Positions 33,387 to 44,045 of a stretch of DNA of 64,000 bases are shown in pieces. The stretch is from contig CANTFL010000921.1 in assembly GCA_947650285.1 (NCBI GenBank), forward strand, positions 166,446 to 230,445, in the 5' to 3' direction. Under the pieces are notes generated by a model, which made no database searches, was not told the origin of the DNA, and saw nothing but the letters and a program-made list of their open reading frames with translations. The position numbers and the translations under genes are program-made. Numbering within the stretch: the first letter of the stretch is position 1; each line of letters starts with the position of its first letter. The stretch is from Hyaloperonospora brassicae (lineage: Eukaryota; Oomycota; Peronosporomycetes; Peronosporales; Peronosporaceae).

Positions 33387-34423
33387 ATGGAGCAATCCAC
33401 ACCGTTCTCTGAGGACCAAAGGTCGCGCTTGAGAAGCTCACCGCGGCCTTAGGCCCTAAATATGTGGAGTTTCTAGCTGCACAAGGCCCCGATGTGCTCG
33501 ATGCACGAGTCGGGACCTTAATGCAGTACGAAACGGCCCTTTTAGGGCAGATTCATAACCAGGTAGCGTAGGCTATGCCAACACGCTATGTGGCAATGCC
33601 ATCTGAAGAGGCTAAGCCTCGTCCCCTTCGGGTGGACGTATAATATTTCTCCGGGAAGTAGGGGGAATACTTAATCTTCAGGATCCGTGATATTGAGATG
33701 GCCATGAGATCTGGCATTGATCTTAATCGGGCATCAGCGAGTCTCGCTGACTATCTACAAGTTCTATGCAAGATCTAGAGAGTGGGCTCTGACGTGTGGC
33801 ACGTCGGTCGACTTGGCGTTTGCCACATGGGATTTGCTTAAGTTCGATCTTTTGCGAGTTTTCTCGCAATTTAACCAGACTAATCGCGTGAGCACACGCT
33901 CCTGGTCTACCCGTCAGGGCAAATTGCGTTTATAGACCATGTCCAAGAGTTGAGAACTCTGATGGCTGCTTTGCAGTCTGACCCTCTCCCTGAGACAGTC
34001 TGTGTGACTGCTTCATGGAAGGTCTTCGCAATGGCACTGCCAGGACCGAGGTGTTTCGGGTCCATCCCTCTACTTTTGAGGAGGCTGTTAGCATCGCTCA
34101 AAATGATGAGCACAACTTCAAGTCGGCCAGACTTGGTTGGAATGGGTACAACCCAAGCTTTGCGAGGGTGACCTCTGTGAGCACCTCGGCTTACTGTAAT
34201 CCAGAACAGATGGATCTCAGCCATGCTGAAGATGAAGGTGGAGCAGAGCTTGATGAATGTTGCAGATCAACGACAAGAAGTGAAGACGCTTTATATGTGC
34301 GGAAGCACTAAACACTTGCGTCCCACTTGTCCTTTGCGTAAGCAACAACCGACTCTTATAAGTCGAAACCCCAGCCACAACCAGAAACCTGGTATAACAC
34401 GGGGAAACGTCTACACCCAGTAG
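33387..34423 (+). pseudogene. gag of gypsy element 2 (broken)
   Basis: The likely start ATG is at 33387, followed by frame breaks. The capsid core reads FATWDLLKFDLLRVF near 33819-33863, and VFRVHPSTFEEAVSIAQ and ARLGWNGYNPSFA follow after a frame change. A TAG near 33932-33934 (after GKLRL) is shared exactly with element 3 but absent in element 1. The zinc-knuckle remnant CGSTKHLRPTC is present near 34298-34330. Confidence 0.8.
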
Positions 34424-34519
34424 GTGCGGGGCGCCCTACTGGGGTAGAACTGAGTTCTGTCACTTCTCTGCGAGGTACAGTGAAACAGGGCTTAGCTTCA
34501 TAGAGCTAAGTGTCCACCA

Positions 34520-35840
34520 GCACAGAGCGTGGATACAAGCCTGGCTTGTTAGTCGAAGGTTAAAGGCTTTGAGAAGCATTAGTCGATCTTAATCGACTCC
34601 GGAGCATCATGCAATTATTCTCGATATCGTTCTCTTGAGGGAAGTCAGCGATACGCTGAAGCGCTCAATGCGCATGTGGGTGATTTAATCACCGTTCGTT
34701 TAGCGACTTGTAGTCGCGTCACGATGACCAAAGTTCCGTTGAGCTTAGGTGTGAAGTTTTCCGACTTTGACAGCATTTGAACGATGTCTTGTCCTCGATT
34801 TGGATTCGAAATATTATTTCATCCTGGGTATGGCTTGGCTTAAACGCCATGAGCCATGGATTGATTGGATGTCTAAGACCTTAGGCGCCACGCGCAATGT
34901 TTCTAGCGAAGCTTTGGGGGGTCATGAACCCACCTTTGCTAGGCAACAAAAGCGCTATTGGCGCGAGCCATTGACGGAAGATGTCATGGCGTTAACATCG
35001 GTATGTCAGAGTTGATTAAATACAATGTCAATGACATCCATATTGAGCGGAGCTCTTTCACCGTATGTGAGAAAAGTTATGCTCCGTTTATTTATACTCG
35101 TTTTGATACTGAGTCACTGCATGTTGCAGGCATGGTTGGCTTAGGGCCAAAAGATCAACATTGTAATTCCTCTGATTTGAGCGGGGTGGCAAGTAAGATT
35201 CCACCGAATGAGGGCGGCCGAGGTGGTATCTCACTGAATGTCGGTAATGACATTGCTGGCGAGAAGCCAGAGTGTTCAGGGCTAGACCCGGATGCTGCAC
35301 GTGAAGTGGTACGTGTAAATCCACTGGGTGAAGAGTTCGAGTACCGTAACACTTCACCAGATGTCGATCAAGACATGGGCTCTCGTATAGAGCGTGCTAT
35401 AGCAGATAGCAACTACAGGGGCCCTTCTGTCCCGGCCTCTAGGAGGCGTAAGGTTTCTTTGAGAAACAATCCTGGCGTCGGGTGCAAACCGAAAAGCGCC
35501 CAAATTCTAAGGAGTCACAAAGTGATAATAGTAATAATACACTATATACACTTGTCAACGGAGTGACTGGCCATGTTAATAGCAACATTAGTCTTGAGAC
35601 CCTTCCATCCTTGGATACGTTCTTTGATCTGGATAAAACTTCCTGACGGCGGATTCGGCCAAGCCTTGCAGGCAGGAGAATCATCCGAGTTAGTGGTCAT
35701 TCGGCCTGATATTGAGTTGAACTCATCCTCTTTATTGGTCGAGTCAGTCCTTGGGGACACAGAGGCAAAACTTAATGCGCGTAGTGGATCTTCGATCCTT
35801 AGAGATCCTCTTGATCCAATTTATCCTTTGGTAAAGTAGT
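34520..35840 (+). pseudogene. Protease and linker of gypsy element 2 (broken)
   Basis: The protease active site DSGAS is present near 34596-34610, just after an in-frame TAG. An extra T in the run at about 34775-34780 shifts the frame before the ILGMAWL motif; element 3 has the same extra base and element 1 does not. The linker is open at 34958-35566 (YNVNDIHIERSSFTV, SLNVGNDIAGEKPECSG) and again at 35573-35839. It links protease and reverse transcriptase in the polyprotein and has no known function. Confidence 0.75.
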
Positions 35841-37220
35841 TTCAAGACGTGGTGTGTCACGACCCACCGTCTGTCTTACCTCCTGACAGAGGTGTGCGTC
35901 ACGAAATTGAGCTAGTTCCTGGAACTAAATACTGCGTAACACGGCAGTGGCCTTTACCAAAGCAGCAGTGTGACGTCATAGACGACTTCTTTCGTGCAAA
36001 GCACGCGGCTGATATGGTACGTGAGAGCAAATCTCCTCATTCCACGCCCACATTTTGTGTTCGAAAGCCCAATGAAAAGTGGCGCATTGTTCATGCTTAC
36101 AATAAGCTTAATGCTGCCACGATCCCGGCTCAGACACCAATCCCTCGGAAAGATGTTCTTCAGAACAATATGGTGGGATGTACAATGTACAGTGCAACCG
36201 ACTTAGTCGATGGCTATTACCAATTGCTCATGCGTGAGAAGGATATTCCGCTGACAGCGGTTAGTACTCCGAGCGGTATGCTCTGGGAGTGGCTAGTTAT
36301 GCCACAGGGCTTGTAAAACGCCTTAGCTACGTTCAATCGTCTTGTGACACAACTGTTTCGTCCTCACCGAAATTATGGACAGACTTGCTTTGATGACATC
36401 TTTGTCCATAGTTGTGCTATGAACGGCCGGTCTGATGTGGATAATCACATCGACCATTTACGACCAGCGCTCGAGTGCATGCGCACAAACAAGATGTACT
36501 CCAACGCCTCTAAGTGCATCTTTGGTGCACAAGAGATTCCCTTTTTAGGGTTCTTCATTGGGAAGCGTGGTCTTAGAGCGGATCCTACTAAGATAAAATC
36601 CATAGTCGATTGGCCGGTTCCTAAGAACCAAAAGGACCTACGTAAGTGGCTTGGTCTCGCCAATTACTTACACAAGTATAGTGCGAATTACGCAGACATG
36701 GCTCGGCTATTATCCAATCTCCTTAAAACGGATGTGGAACGGTGTTGGACTAACACCTAGCATGAAGCCTTTACGGCGGTTTAAGAGAGTCTTCTCCATG
36801 CGCCAATCTTGGCTTTGCCCGATCCTGATCGTCCTTTAAGTGTCGTCTGTGACGCATCTGACTTTGCCGTAGGCAGTACTCTGTTACAGAAAGATTTTGA
36901 TGGACGGGTACGCGTAATTGCGTTTGAGTCCCGCGACATCTAAGGCTGGAGAAAAGAACTATCCAGTTCATGACAAAGAGCTACTTGCAATGAAGTATGC
37001 TCTCGTCAAATTCAGAGTTTATCTGCTTTGCTCTAAGCCGCTTGTTGTCTATAAAGATCATGCGTCACTACGCACTAGGACTTAGTCGTCTTACCTCTCT
37101 TAGGGAATGGCTCGTTGGCTCTCCTTCTTTGCCGAATACAACTTTGAGGTGAAGAATAATCCGGGCAAATAGAATGCTTTGGCTGATGCGTTGTCACGTA
37201 GACCTGACTATGAGCTTGCT
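35841..37220 (+). pseudogene. Reverse transcriptase and RNase H of gypsy element 2 (broken)
   Basis: RT is open at 35849-36316 (RKPNEKWRIVHAYNKLN, LVDGYYQLLMREKDIPL) and 36344-36760 (GLRADPTKIKSIVDWPV, KDLRKWLGLANYLHKY). The catalytic box reads CFDD here instead of YFDD. Stops at 36314-36316 (after MPQGL) and 36758-36760 (after TNT) coincide with stops in element 3. RNase H keeps CDASDFAVG near 36850 and DKELLAMKYAL near 36975, but stops near 36940 and 37166 interrupt it. Confidence 0.85.
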
Positions 37221-38256
37221 CATGTTACGACTCTGTCGTCGTCGGTAACTGACTTAATCCGTACGGCATATGCCAAGGATGAGCACTGTGTATCTCTGCT
37301 ACGTGCTCTTGAAGGCTACGAGTTTAAGGACTCGTACATACAATTGTCGGCACGAATAAGTGCAAGGCTGCATCGATATTCAATCGATAAAGTCCTGTTG
37401 TGCTATAGCACGAATGCTGAGGATACCCCTCGCATCGTTTTCCCTCATGATGAGGGGTTGGAGTATCGGATCCTCTATGAGGCACATGATACTGCGTAGA
37501 GTGGTCATCTCGGTCGTGAGAAGACCTGATGGCTCAGTTAGCCAATGCTATTGATGGCTTCAACTATACAAATGGGTGAGCACATATGTTTGTACGTGTG
37601 AGAGGTGTCAACGGGTGAAACCCTCACGTCACGCGGCCGCGCCGCTGGCAAGTTTGCCTGTACCCAAGGGGTGTTGTGAGTCCATCAGCATGGACTCTAT
37701 GTTCGGTTTACCGAAATATTCGAATGGAAATACGAGTATTGTGATCTTTGTTGACCGTTTGAGCAAGATGGCTCACTTAGCGGCGGTCCCGGATACCATT
37801 GATGGTGAAGGTACATCTACGCTGTTTATCGATCGAGTGTTTCCACAACAAGGCTTGCCTGTGGCAATTGTCTCTGATAGAGAACTTCGCTTCACTGGGA
37901 AGTTTTGGAAGTCCATCTTTAAGGTGCTCAGCACACGTTTGGACATGTCCACGGCGGATCATCCGCAGACCGATGGTCAAACCGAGCTAGTCAATCGCGT
38001 TATCGGTGACGTATTACGCAGTGTTTGCGTTAATACACCAAACATTTCGAGTTCAATGCTCCCTGTCGTTGAATTTGCGTTTAATAACGCTGTTCACGAC
38101 TCTACAGGCTTTACTACGTTCTACGTAAACGGTCTCACACACCCTCGCGTTCCGCAAACGCTACCACGCTACCACTGCGTGGTTCAGGGCTTGGTGGGGG
38201 AGGAGTTGTCGATCGGCTTGCTGGTATCAGCCCTGCTACCGTTCATAAACAGGTAA
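37179..38256 (+). pseudogene. Integrase of gypsy element 2
   Basis: The N-terminal part (37179-37499) ends at a TAG shared with element 3, and a one-base insertion at about 37528 then shifts the frame. From 37576 the core is open for 226 codons with an intact CERC zinc pair, SMDSMFGLP (first Asp), VSDRELRF (second Asp) and DGQTELVN (Glu). The DDE residues are therefore all present in one frame, but the segment is cut off from the rest of pol. Confidence 0.85.
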
Positions 38257-39044
38257 GCGAGTTTCTCGCAACGCGATTGAATGATTTACGACATGTGCGT
38301 GACGCACAAGTTGATAGCCAAGACAAGCAGAATGAACAAGCTGATGCAAAAGGCAGATGTTGTATTGAACGTTACGAGGTACGGGACCAATTCCTACTCA
38401 ATGCTTAAAACTTACCTACAAATGTAGTGTCCGCCGCCTTAAAGAAAAAGTTGCGTCCGCGCTTCATTGGTCCTTTCTTGGTCGTCGCAAAGAAGGGACT
38501 TGCGTATACGCTCAACCTTTTGCGCAAAATGCGCACATACACCGTGTTCTACGTTGGTTTGCTTAAGCCGTATCGGGATCCGTCCCACGTGAACTCGGAG
38601 GCGCTTGCGCCTGGAAATAAGGCCTTGACGTCGACTGTTGCATCCGAACCATGAGGTCAAGCTGACCATCCACACGGGCTAAGGCCAACTCGAACGCCTG
38701 AACAGGGGCTTGCATCGCGCCGGGTTCATTCTGGGTCTAACCCAATGTCTCTTGGAGACCACTCAGCTCAAGGAGCGCCTTCTAATGCTCCTCCTTCGGT
38801 ACACCGACCACCACCGACGCTGCTCGATGAGCAAGGGAACCACCAGTTCCATGTGGAGAAAATATTTCAACGACGTCGTCGTCGTGGCCAATACCAGTAT
38901 CTGGTGAAGTGGCGAGGGTACCCGGAGTCGGAGAACTCGTGGGAGTATGAGATACCCCTTCGGCAGGACTGCCCTTACGCCGTGGATGTATTTGAACATC
39001 GTGGTCAGGGTCGCCTTGCGAACGAGAACGCTTCTCACCAATAG
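38257..39044 (+). pseudogene. Integrase tail and chromodomain of gypsy element 2
   Basis: The tail RPRFIGPFLVVAKKGLAYTL lies near 38454-38513. The chromodomain is in the frame 38745-39044: FHVEKIFQRRRRRGQYQYLVKWRGYPESENSWEYE, ending at the TAG 39042-39044. Its last 263 bases are also the end of the antisense gene on the other strand, so the two genes converge and overlap tail to tail. Confidence 0.85.
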
Positions 39045-39864
39045 TGCTGGGGGGCCGTGTGTTGCTCCGCACATTAGGGTCGTGAACCGTGGCTACCATC
39101 GTAGCAGGAGCATAACGCGCACGTGTACGCAACTGGCCTCTGGCCTTAAGTTTGGGATACTCGAACCGAAGCTTTCGTTCCAACCAAACGTCGGACACAT
39201 CGGCGCTGGCTCGCAGCGCTGGCACACTGCTAAGGTGTCGCTTGCGAGACACCCAACGGATGAACTGACTGTCCTCCTCCTCGAAGAATTCGCCAGCGAA
39301 CAAGAAGATGGGCACGCCATTTATCGCTCGAGCCGAAACACCACGAGAAAGACTCTCAGGGTGTGCAAGGTACTGACCTTGCGTGGTAAAGGCTTGTTCG
39401 AGATACCTCTCATTTAGAGCCTTGCGAAAGGCGATATCTTCTGGCGACGTATCCTCGGGGCCAATGGCCCATGTTGAAAGGCTACGGCCTTCCGCTTGAC
39501 GGAGACGTTGATCCACGTCAGGTGTTGCAAACACGTAACCACTCCGGTTCTGAACAACCGCCTGGGTATGCGCTCGGCGTCGAGCTTTCTCCTCACGCTG
39601 AAGGATTAGCCCCTGTTGCTCGTCGAGCGGGTTCGAGATGATGTTCTCATCTGCATCTGTTGTAGGATGCTGCGCCACTGGTGCGGTGGTATCACCACGT
39701 TCAAAGAACGGATTTGGAGCTGTTAGAGGACGATCCTCAGGTACAACGGAGTGGGACAATATCCCGTCATCTCCACCGACACTGGTACTACTACCATAGT
39801 TCACATCCTCATCGAAGTCTAGGTAAGAGGAAAGAGTCCGAGACTCGTTGGGTGGCAATGCCAT
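38782..39864 (-). CDS. Antisense accessory protein of gypsy element 2, 360 aa
   Basis: A single ATG-started open frame lies opposite pol, beginning 110 bp inside the 3' LTR and ending within the chromodomain DNA. It starts MALPPNESRTLSSYLDFDED; residues about 85-140 hold PLDEQQGLILQREEKARRR and RQAEGRSLSTWAIGPEDTS. The centre has RYLEQAFTTQGQYLAHPESL, GVPIFLFAGEFFEEEDSQFI and KRHLSSVPALRASADV, followed by LERKLRFEYPKLKARGQL. The last 88 or so residues are the Ser/Thr/Pro-rich reverse reading of the chromodomain and may be less constrained. No signal peptide, membrane segment or known domain is recognised. Relatives with protein-level similarity lie in elements 1 and 3. A promoter would have to lie in or near the 3' LTR on the minus strand. 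The function is unknown; a structural, regulatory or silencing-related role would be inference. Confidence 0.7.
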   Translation of the reverse strand: MALPPNESRTLSSYLDFDEDVNYGSSTSVGGDDGILSHSVVPEDRPLTAPNPFFERGDTTAPVAQHPTTDADENIISNPLDEQQGLILQREEKARRRAHTQAVVQNRSGYVFATPDVDQRLRQAEGRSLSTWAIGPEDTSPEDIAFRKALNERYLEQAFTTQGQYLAHPESLSRGVSARAINGVPIFLFAGEFFEEEDSQFIRWVSRKRHLSSVPALRASADVSDVWLERKLRFEYPKLKARGQLRTRARYAPATMVATVHDPNVRSNTRPPSTIGEKRSRSQGDPDHDVQIHPRRKGSPAEGVSHTPTSSPTPGTLATSPDTGIGHDDDVVEIFSPHGTGGSLAHRAASVVVGVPKEEH

Positions 39865-39973
39865 GGTGTTTCGTGTTTAGAAACCGTGAGGTTAAGCCAC
39901 ACACACACACCGACCTCTTCGAGGAAAGAAGCCGGTTGAAGTTTTGTGGTAACGTCAGTCTGGTGGGGGAGGG

Positions 39974-40448
39974 TGTAACGGGGTTACACGTCGGCTGGTA
40001 GTCAACAATAGGTGTGGTGCACACAAGAGAGGGGGTACCCTATAAAGTAATTTTAGAACACAGTGAGTGTATCAATTGTTGAAGACTGAGGTCTGTCAAC
40101 AATTGATTACGAGTTCTTTTAAGAGGTTATTTAGGGCAGGTTAAATACGTTGTTCTAAGGTGTTCTTTTAGGTTTAATAAAGAAATAAAAATTCAGTTCT
40201 CCTTTTGATCACTGAAAGACACGTGCCTTACGAGGCGTCTTTGATCGGTAGGAGCTAGAAATACCTGTGAAGGTAGCTGCTCCTGAGCACTCTGTGCTGT
40301 GATTCTCTTGAATCGTTTGGTCTCCCTGGAACAGGGACCGTAAGCTCTCTGAGCTTGTTGACTCTCTGAATCGGGTTCGTAGAACCAAAGTTGCTCGTAA
40401 GAGCGTTAAGTCTTCCTCTGACTTTAGGAGCTGTGTAGCTCCGCTATA
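39974..40448 (+). repeat. 3' LTR of gypsy element 2
   Basis: Begins TGTAACGGGG directly after the polypurine tract and ends GCTCCGCTATA, followed by the target duplication GTTTA. It matches the 5' LTR except for loss of one internal repeat unit and a few substitutions. Confidence 0.93.
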
Positions 40449-40453
40449 GTTTA

Positions 40454-42140
40454 GCCGTGGGTGCATGTTTGATCACCTTATTATGTAATTTTTTTGAACT
40501 AGCGTGGCCTGGCTCCGTTAAAGGTGCATTTCTGATCAGCTTATCCTGCAATATTCGAAGTGAGGTGCCTGAATGTGATACAACGGTTGCCATATGAACA
40601 TTAGGTCCAATGGATAGGCGGTGGTGTATTTAGCAATAATGCTAGGTCTATCTAGCCTATCTCAGGGTTTGTAATGTTTCCGCCACGAAGAACCTTCATT
40701 CGACATGTAAAGGGTAGTATCTCTATGAAGAGAAACTTGTTACTACAAATAGACATATGGAATCAATTGCATCATTCAAGCAATAACTAAACGTGCAACT
40801 TGTGGACGGCAAAATTTTCGAATTGTGCAATAGCATTTTGTATGCTACGCACAACTACATACTGGCGACATGAGGCATCGTTTAATGTATGCATTTGTCC
40901 TTCTTTGTCTTTATAAAACGAAATGGTACAAAGCGGTACGATGTTGGATTTCCCTGGCTCTGGAATCGATATCTGGCTCGAAGTATAATCGTACTTTGCA
41001 TGCATGCCGAAGCTACCCAATCTATGAGAAACAAACACATCACGTGTTGCTTACATGGTGGTCGGGCATGACGTCCGAGGCAATGAGCATTGACGTACAC
41101 GTAGACTAAGTGCTACCTGGTATGCTATTAATCTTGTTGCGTGATTGCGTGCACGCAAAACCGCGGGTGGAAGAACGATCGAGGACCAATTACCGCCGCG
41201 TCATTGTCGTGATGTTCTCGCAGGTTTGCTTGAACACCGTTTGCCTTTTGCATTGTTGGGAGCATTACAAGCTCTTCTGGGAAAAGGCGGTGGTCACTGG
41301 AATACGAGAGTCAGCGACAAAACAGTTTGCTCGATGCAATAGTCACCACCTAACACACGTCGCATCAATGACATTGAATACAGTATGACATCCACGTTTT
41401 TGTATCAGAACAACGTAGATACGTAAATTCTGCGCATTCCTTTGCTTCTGGACAGGAGTCCTATATGCAGAAGGTCTTGTCATAGCACACTCCACGTGCT
41501 GAGCGCTGTTCATGCTGCAAGTATATTCCTTTTGTGCGACGCCGTTGTCTATCTTTTTGCAGGATTGGTGACGCAAAGCAACGAAATTGTTCGCTCTGTT
41601 CATGGATCAAGTCAAGTGATAAAACGAAACTTTGTCGCGCAAACGACGAGCCAACACCACACCTATCAGTTTGTCAACAGCAGATACCGCCAGTGTGCCC
41701 CGATATGCCATCGCTGCTCTGTCTAGTACACAGGATGTTCTATCGTCACGAAGAGAGAGAGGTTTCCATTGTTCTATTTACAAGAGGCTGACTCGATGTG
41801 CAAGGTCTCGGATATGTGGAGTCCACCGCGGTCATATTCCATGGCACTATCGAACTCGGTCTCTCTTTCTCGTTCTGCTGGCTTGGCACCTCGCATCACG
41901 AGGAGGCACTATTGGCTGGGCACGAGGGCGTGACCAATGACCGAGCCCGGGGTCAAATTCGGTGCGCATTCTCGCCAGATGGCTGGTCTGCTCGCGATAA
42001 TGACGACGTGTAGGCGTACGTAATGAAAAGAACGTCCTGCAATTTTCGAGGTTGTTTGCGTTCATCGGTTGACAGAAAGGGTTGCGGAGAGTGACACGAT
42101 CGCGCTGGTCGTTTCGTAGGCCCGTTCATGAGTATTGGAA
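40454..42140 (+). other. Coding-like but broken sequence upstream of duplicon copy 2
   Basis: The left third is AT-rich and empty. From about 41110 the GC content rises and several plus-strand frames look protein-like: RHCRDVLAGLLEHRLPFALLGALQALLG (about 41205-41285), LVTQSNEIVRSVHGSSQVIK (about 41565-41625) and GYVESTAVIFHGTIELGLSF (about 41810-41870). A possible intron 3' end (TTTTTGCAG) lies at 41554-41562. They may be the 5' part of the broken gene continued at 42192. The family is not recognised. Confidence 0.3.
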
Positions 42141-42191
42141 TTCGCAGGAGAAGCTGCGGTGTCTAAAGCTGCCAATGAATAAGGTGCTCTT

Positions 42192-43080
42192 TGATCTAGA
42201 TCTGCCGTCGGTGGTGACACGGTCATCGGCGCATGCAAGTCGTTCCAATGCTTGCACCTTCACGTCTTGCAAAAGGAGCAGGACGACGACGAAAGCGATC
42301 ACTACGTATGGTCAGTGCTAATGCAGCTTGTCGCGGGCCAAGCCCGCAAAGAAGTGGCGCAGATCAACAAGTTTGCGCAGTTACGCGAATGGCATTACCG
42401 GCTCTGATAACGCAGGTGCAGGATGGCAAGATAAGGGCACTACACGCCAGAGACGTGTGGCTCCGCACCGGATAGAGTGGGGGCAGACTGCTGTTGAGAC
42501 CAACGAGCACGAGTCGTGCCGAATCCCGGTCCGAGCTACGCTTTGAAGTTGCATGATGCGGCGGCGCGTAGGACTGTGGCTTGGCGACGATGGTGCACTG
42601 AATGTAGACCTGCTCGGCTGTTGAATGCAGCGATTGAAAGTATCGATGAGTTCGTCGAATTTGATCTGGTCGGACTGTTGGAGAAGACGTGAATAAACGG
42701 GCAGTACTGAGGGTACGACGTGCTTTGGAGAAACTGTCACCTCAATGTCCGACGCATTCGCATGACCGTCAGGTGGCGCTCAGCTTCGGCATGGACACAG
42801 ACAGTACTAGCACACAAGAGCTGTCATTGGGCTATATCAGCGTGCCATACAATACTCGCACACTCGAGGCTGCTGTGACGTCTTCCAGCAAAACGAGCCA
42901 CAGCGGAGTGTATGTCGGCTGCTTTGTCGGCACTGCACGGTGAGGAAACACATGCTATGCTCAAGTTCACTTGCTTGAGATGCTCGACCCAAACTCTGAC
43001 ACGACGGCAATTGAGAGAGATGAGTGGACACGGAAAGTATCATCGATGGAACAGTTGTCAAGGATTGTGTGAGGAAGGAT
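42192..43080 (+). pseudogene. Unrecognised broken gene upstream of effector copy 2
   Basis: Carries the same short frames and the same breaks as 52-1040 (VLMQLVAGQARKEVAQINKF ending at the TGA 42405-42407; NAAIESIDEFVEFDLVGLLEK). Its last coding-like block stops at SRIV, followed by TGA, where copy 1 continues as GGRTRLRQNPHFKQVN. This copy is therefore the more damaged of the two. The function is unknown. Confidence 0.35.
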
Positions 43081-43389
43081 CAGTTTCATACAGGCGGCCG
43101 CCTAGAAACCGGATGGCCAGGTCGTCCTCTTCTGTCGATATGAAGCAGAACCCCTAAGAGTTCATACAATTCGTCCGTGACTTAATATGAGGTCCTTAAT
43201 GATATTAGGCATAAGAGGTTGTATAGTCATCCTACCTCCCTCTCGTTCCTCGAGCAACTACATTTTATTTAACAACGAAGGGTTATTAGCTAGTAGAAAC
43301 ATAGCCAAGAGGAGTTCTTTTGTATTAGCTGTCACCTGACCACCGAGTACTTGGTGCCAATCATTCGCTTCGGTAAGCCTCAGCATCAG

Positions 43390-43403
43390 TCATTGCGCAA
43401 CTT
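43390..43403 (+). promoter_or_regulatory. Candidate oomycete initiator (Inr) of effector copy 2
   Basis: TCATTGCGCAACTT, identical in sequence and in distance to the ATG (43 bp) to the element upstream of effector copy 1. Confidence 0.45.
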
Positions 43404-43445
43404 GCCGTCTCGAACCCACTACCTCCTGCCGATCCGAGTCGTCCA

Positions 43446-44045
43446 ATGCGCCCAGCGATCTTCTTGTCCGCAGCACTGCTCTGCCTTGTGACATGTGGCA
43501 ATGCCGTCAAAGCAGCGTTGGACTTGCAGAACCCCATCTCGTCGGACGTCAGTTCGCCTGTGGTGGCCAACGACAATCGGGTTCAATCTGATGAGAGCAC
43601 GAAGCAACGGCGCTTGTTTTCGACGTGGGAAGAGAAGGATTCGGAATCTGATGATGACTCGCCGGCGGCTGCAGAGGACAGCACTGCCAAGGACGCGCAA
43701 TTTGGCAATACAGGCGCGCCAGCTCGTGAAAGCACCTACGCCCCCGACAGCGATAGCAATTTGGTCAGCTTAAGTGTCCCTCACAGATTCGGCGACCGTG
43801 TCCTCCCAGGCCCTCATTCGAAACGCAGATTCCGAAAGCGTCGATACTGGTTTGCGATGAAGTACGCAAGGTATTTTTACAGCAAACACCGGAACCGTGC
43901 GCAGGTGCTGCAAAAACTCGCCTTGAACCAATTGAAAGGCGGTCTTATTGCTAGGTACAGCACGTTTATCAACGAAGGCTACCTTGATTATCTGGACTTT
44001 CAATGCGCCAATCCTATCAACAAGTTAGAGCTCGCTTGTGCATAG
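43446..44045 (+). CDS. Secreted effector candidate with degenerate RxLR-type motif (copy 2)
   Basis: This 199-residue paralogue of the protein at 1124 has the same signal peptide (residues 1-23, ending AVKA) and the same QRRLF at 54-58. Here the motif is followed by EEKDSESDDD, which is a plausible dEER-like acidic stretch and makes this the more typical RxLR-type protein of the pair. The acidic DSSDLP repeat of copy 1 is absent. From about residue 103 the sequence differs strongly: a basic Arg/Lys/Tyr-rich region (RRFRKRRYWFAMKYARYF, then LQKLALNQLKGG). The ends re-align at RYSTFINEGY, QCA and the terminal ACA. It is predicted to be secreted; a host target is unknown. No stop or frameshift. 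Confidence 0.78.
   Translation: MRPAIFLSAALLCLVTCGNAVKAALDLQNPISSDVSSPVVANDNRVQSDESTKQRRLFSTWEEKDSESDDDSPAAAEDSTAKDAQFGNTGAPARESTYAPDSDSNLVSLSVPHRFGDRVLPGPHSKRRFRKRRYWFAMKYARYFYSKHRNRAQVLQKLALNQLKGGLIARYSTFINEGYLDYLDFQCANPINKLELACA

Larger units (their letters stand above)
32805..40448 (+). mobile_element. Ty3/gypsy chromovirus-type LTR retrotransposon, element 2
   Basis: A 7.6-kb element with the same gene order as element 1. It is flanked by a perfect 5-bp target duplication, GTTTA at 32800-32804 and 40449-40453, proving that it inserted as a unit. The LTRs are 523 and 475 bp, the 3' copy lacking one internal repeat unit of about 48 bp. gag and pol carry many stops and frameshifts, but the antisense gene is a single open frame of 360 codons. 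The polypurine tract GGTGGGGGAGGG is at 39962-39973 and the primer site TGGTAGCGCTTG starts at 33330. Confidence 0.95.

Noticed and set aside
38947..39417. 156-codon plus-strand frame between chromodomain and 3' LTR of element 2
   Set aside because: It is out of frame with the chromodomain and not conserved in elements 1 and 3, whereas the antisense reading is conserved at protein level.
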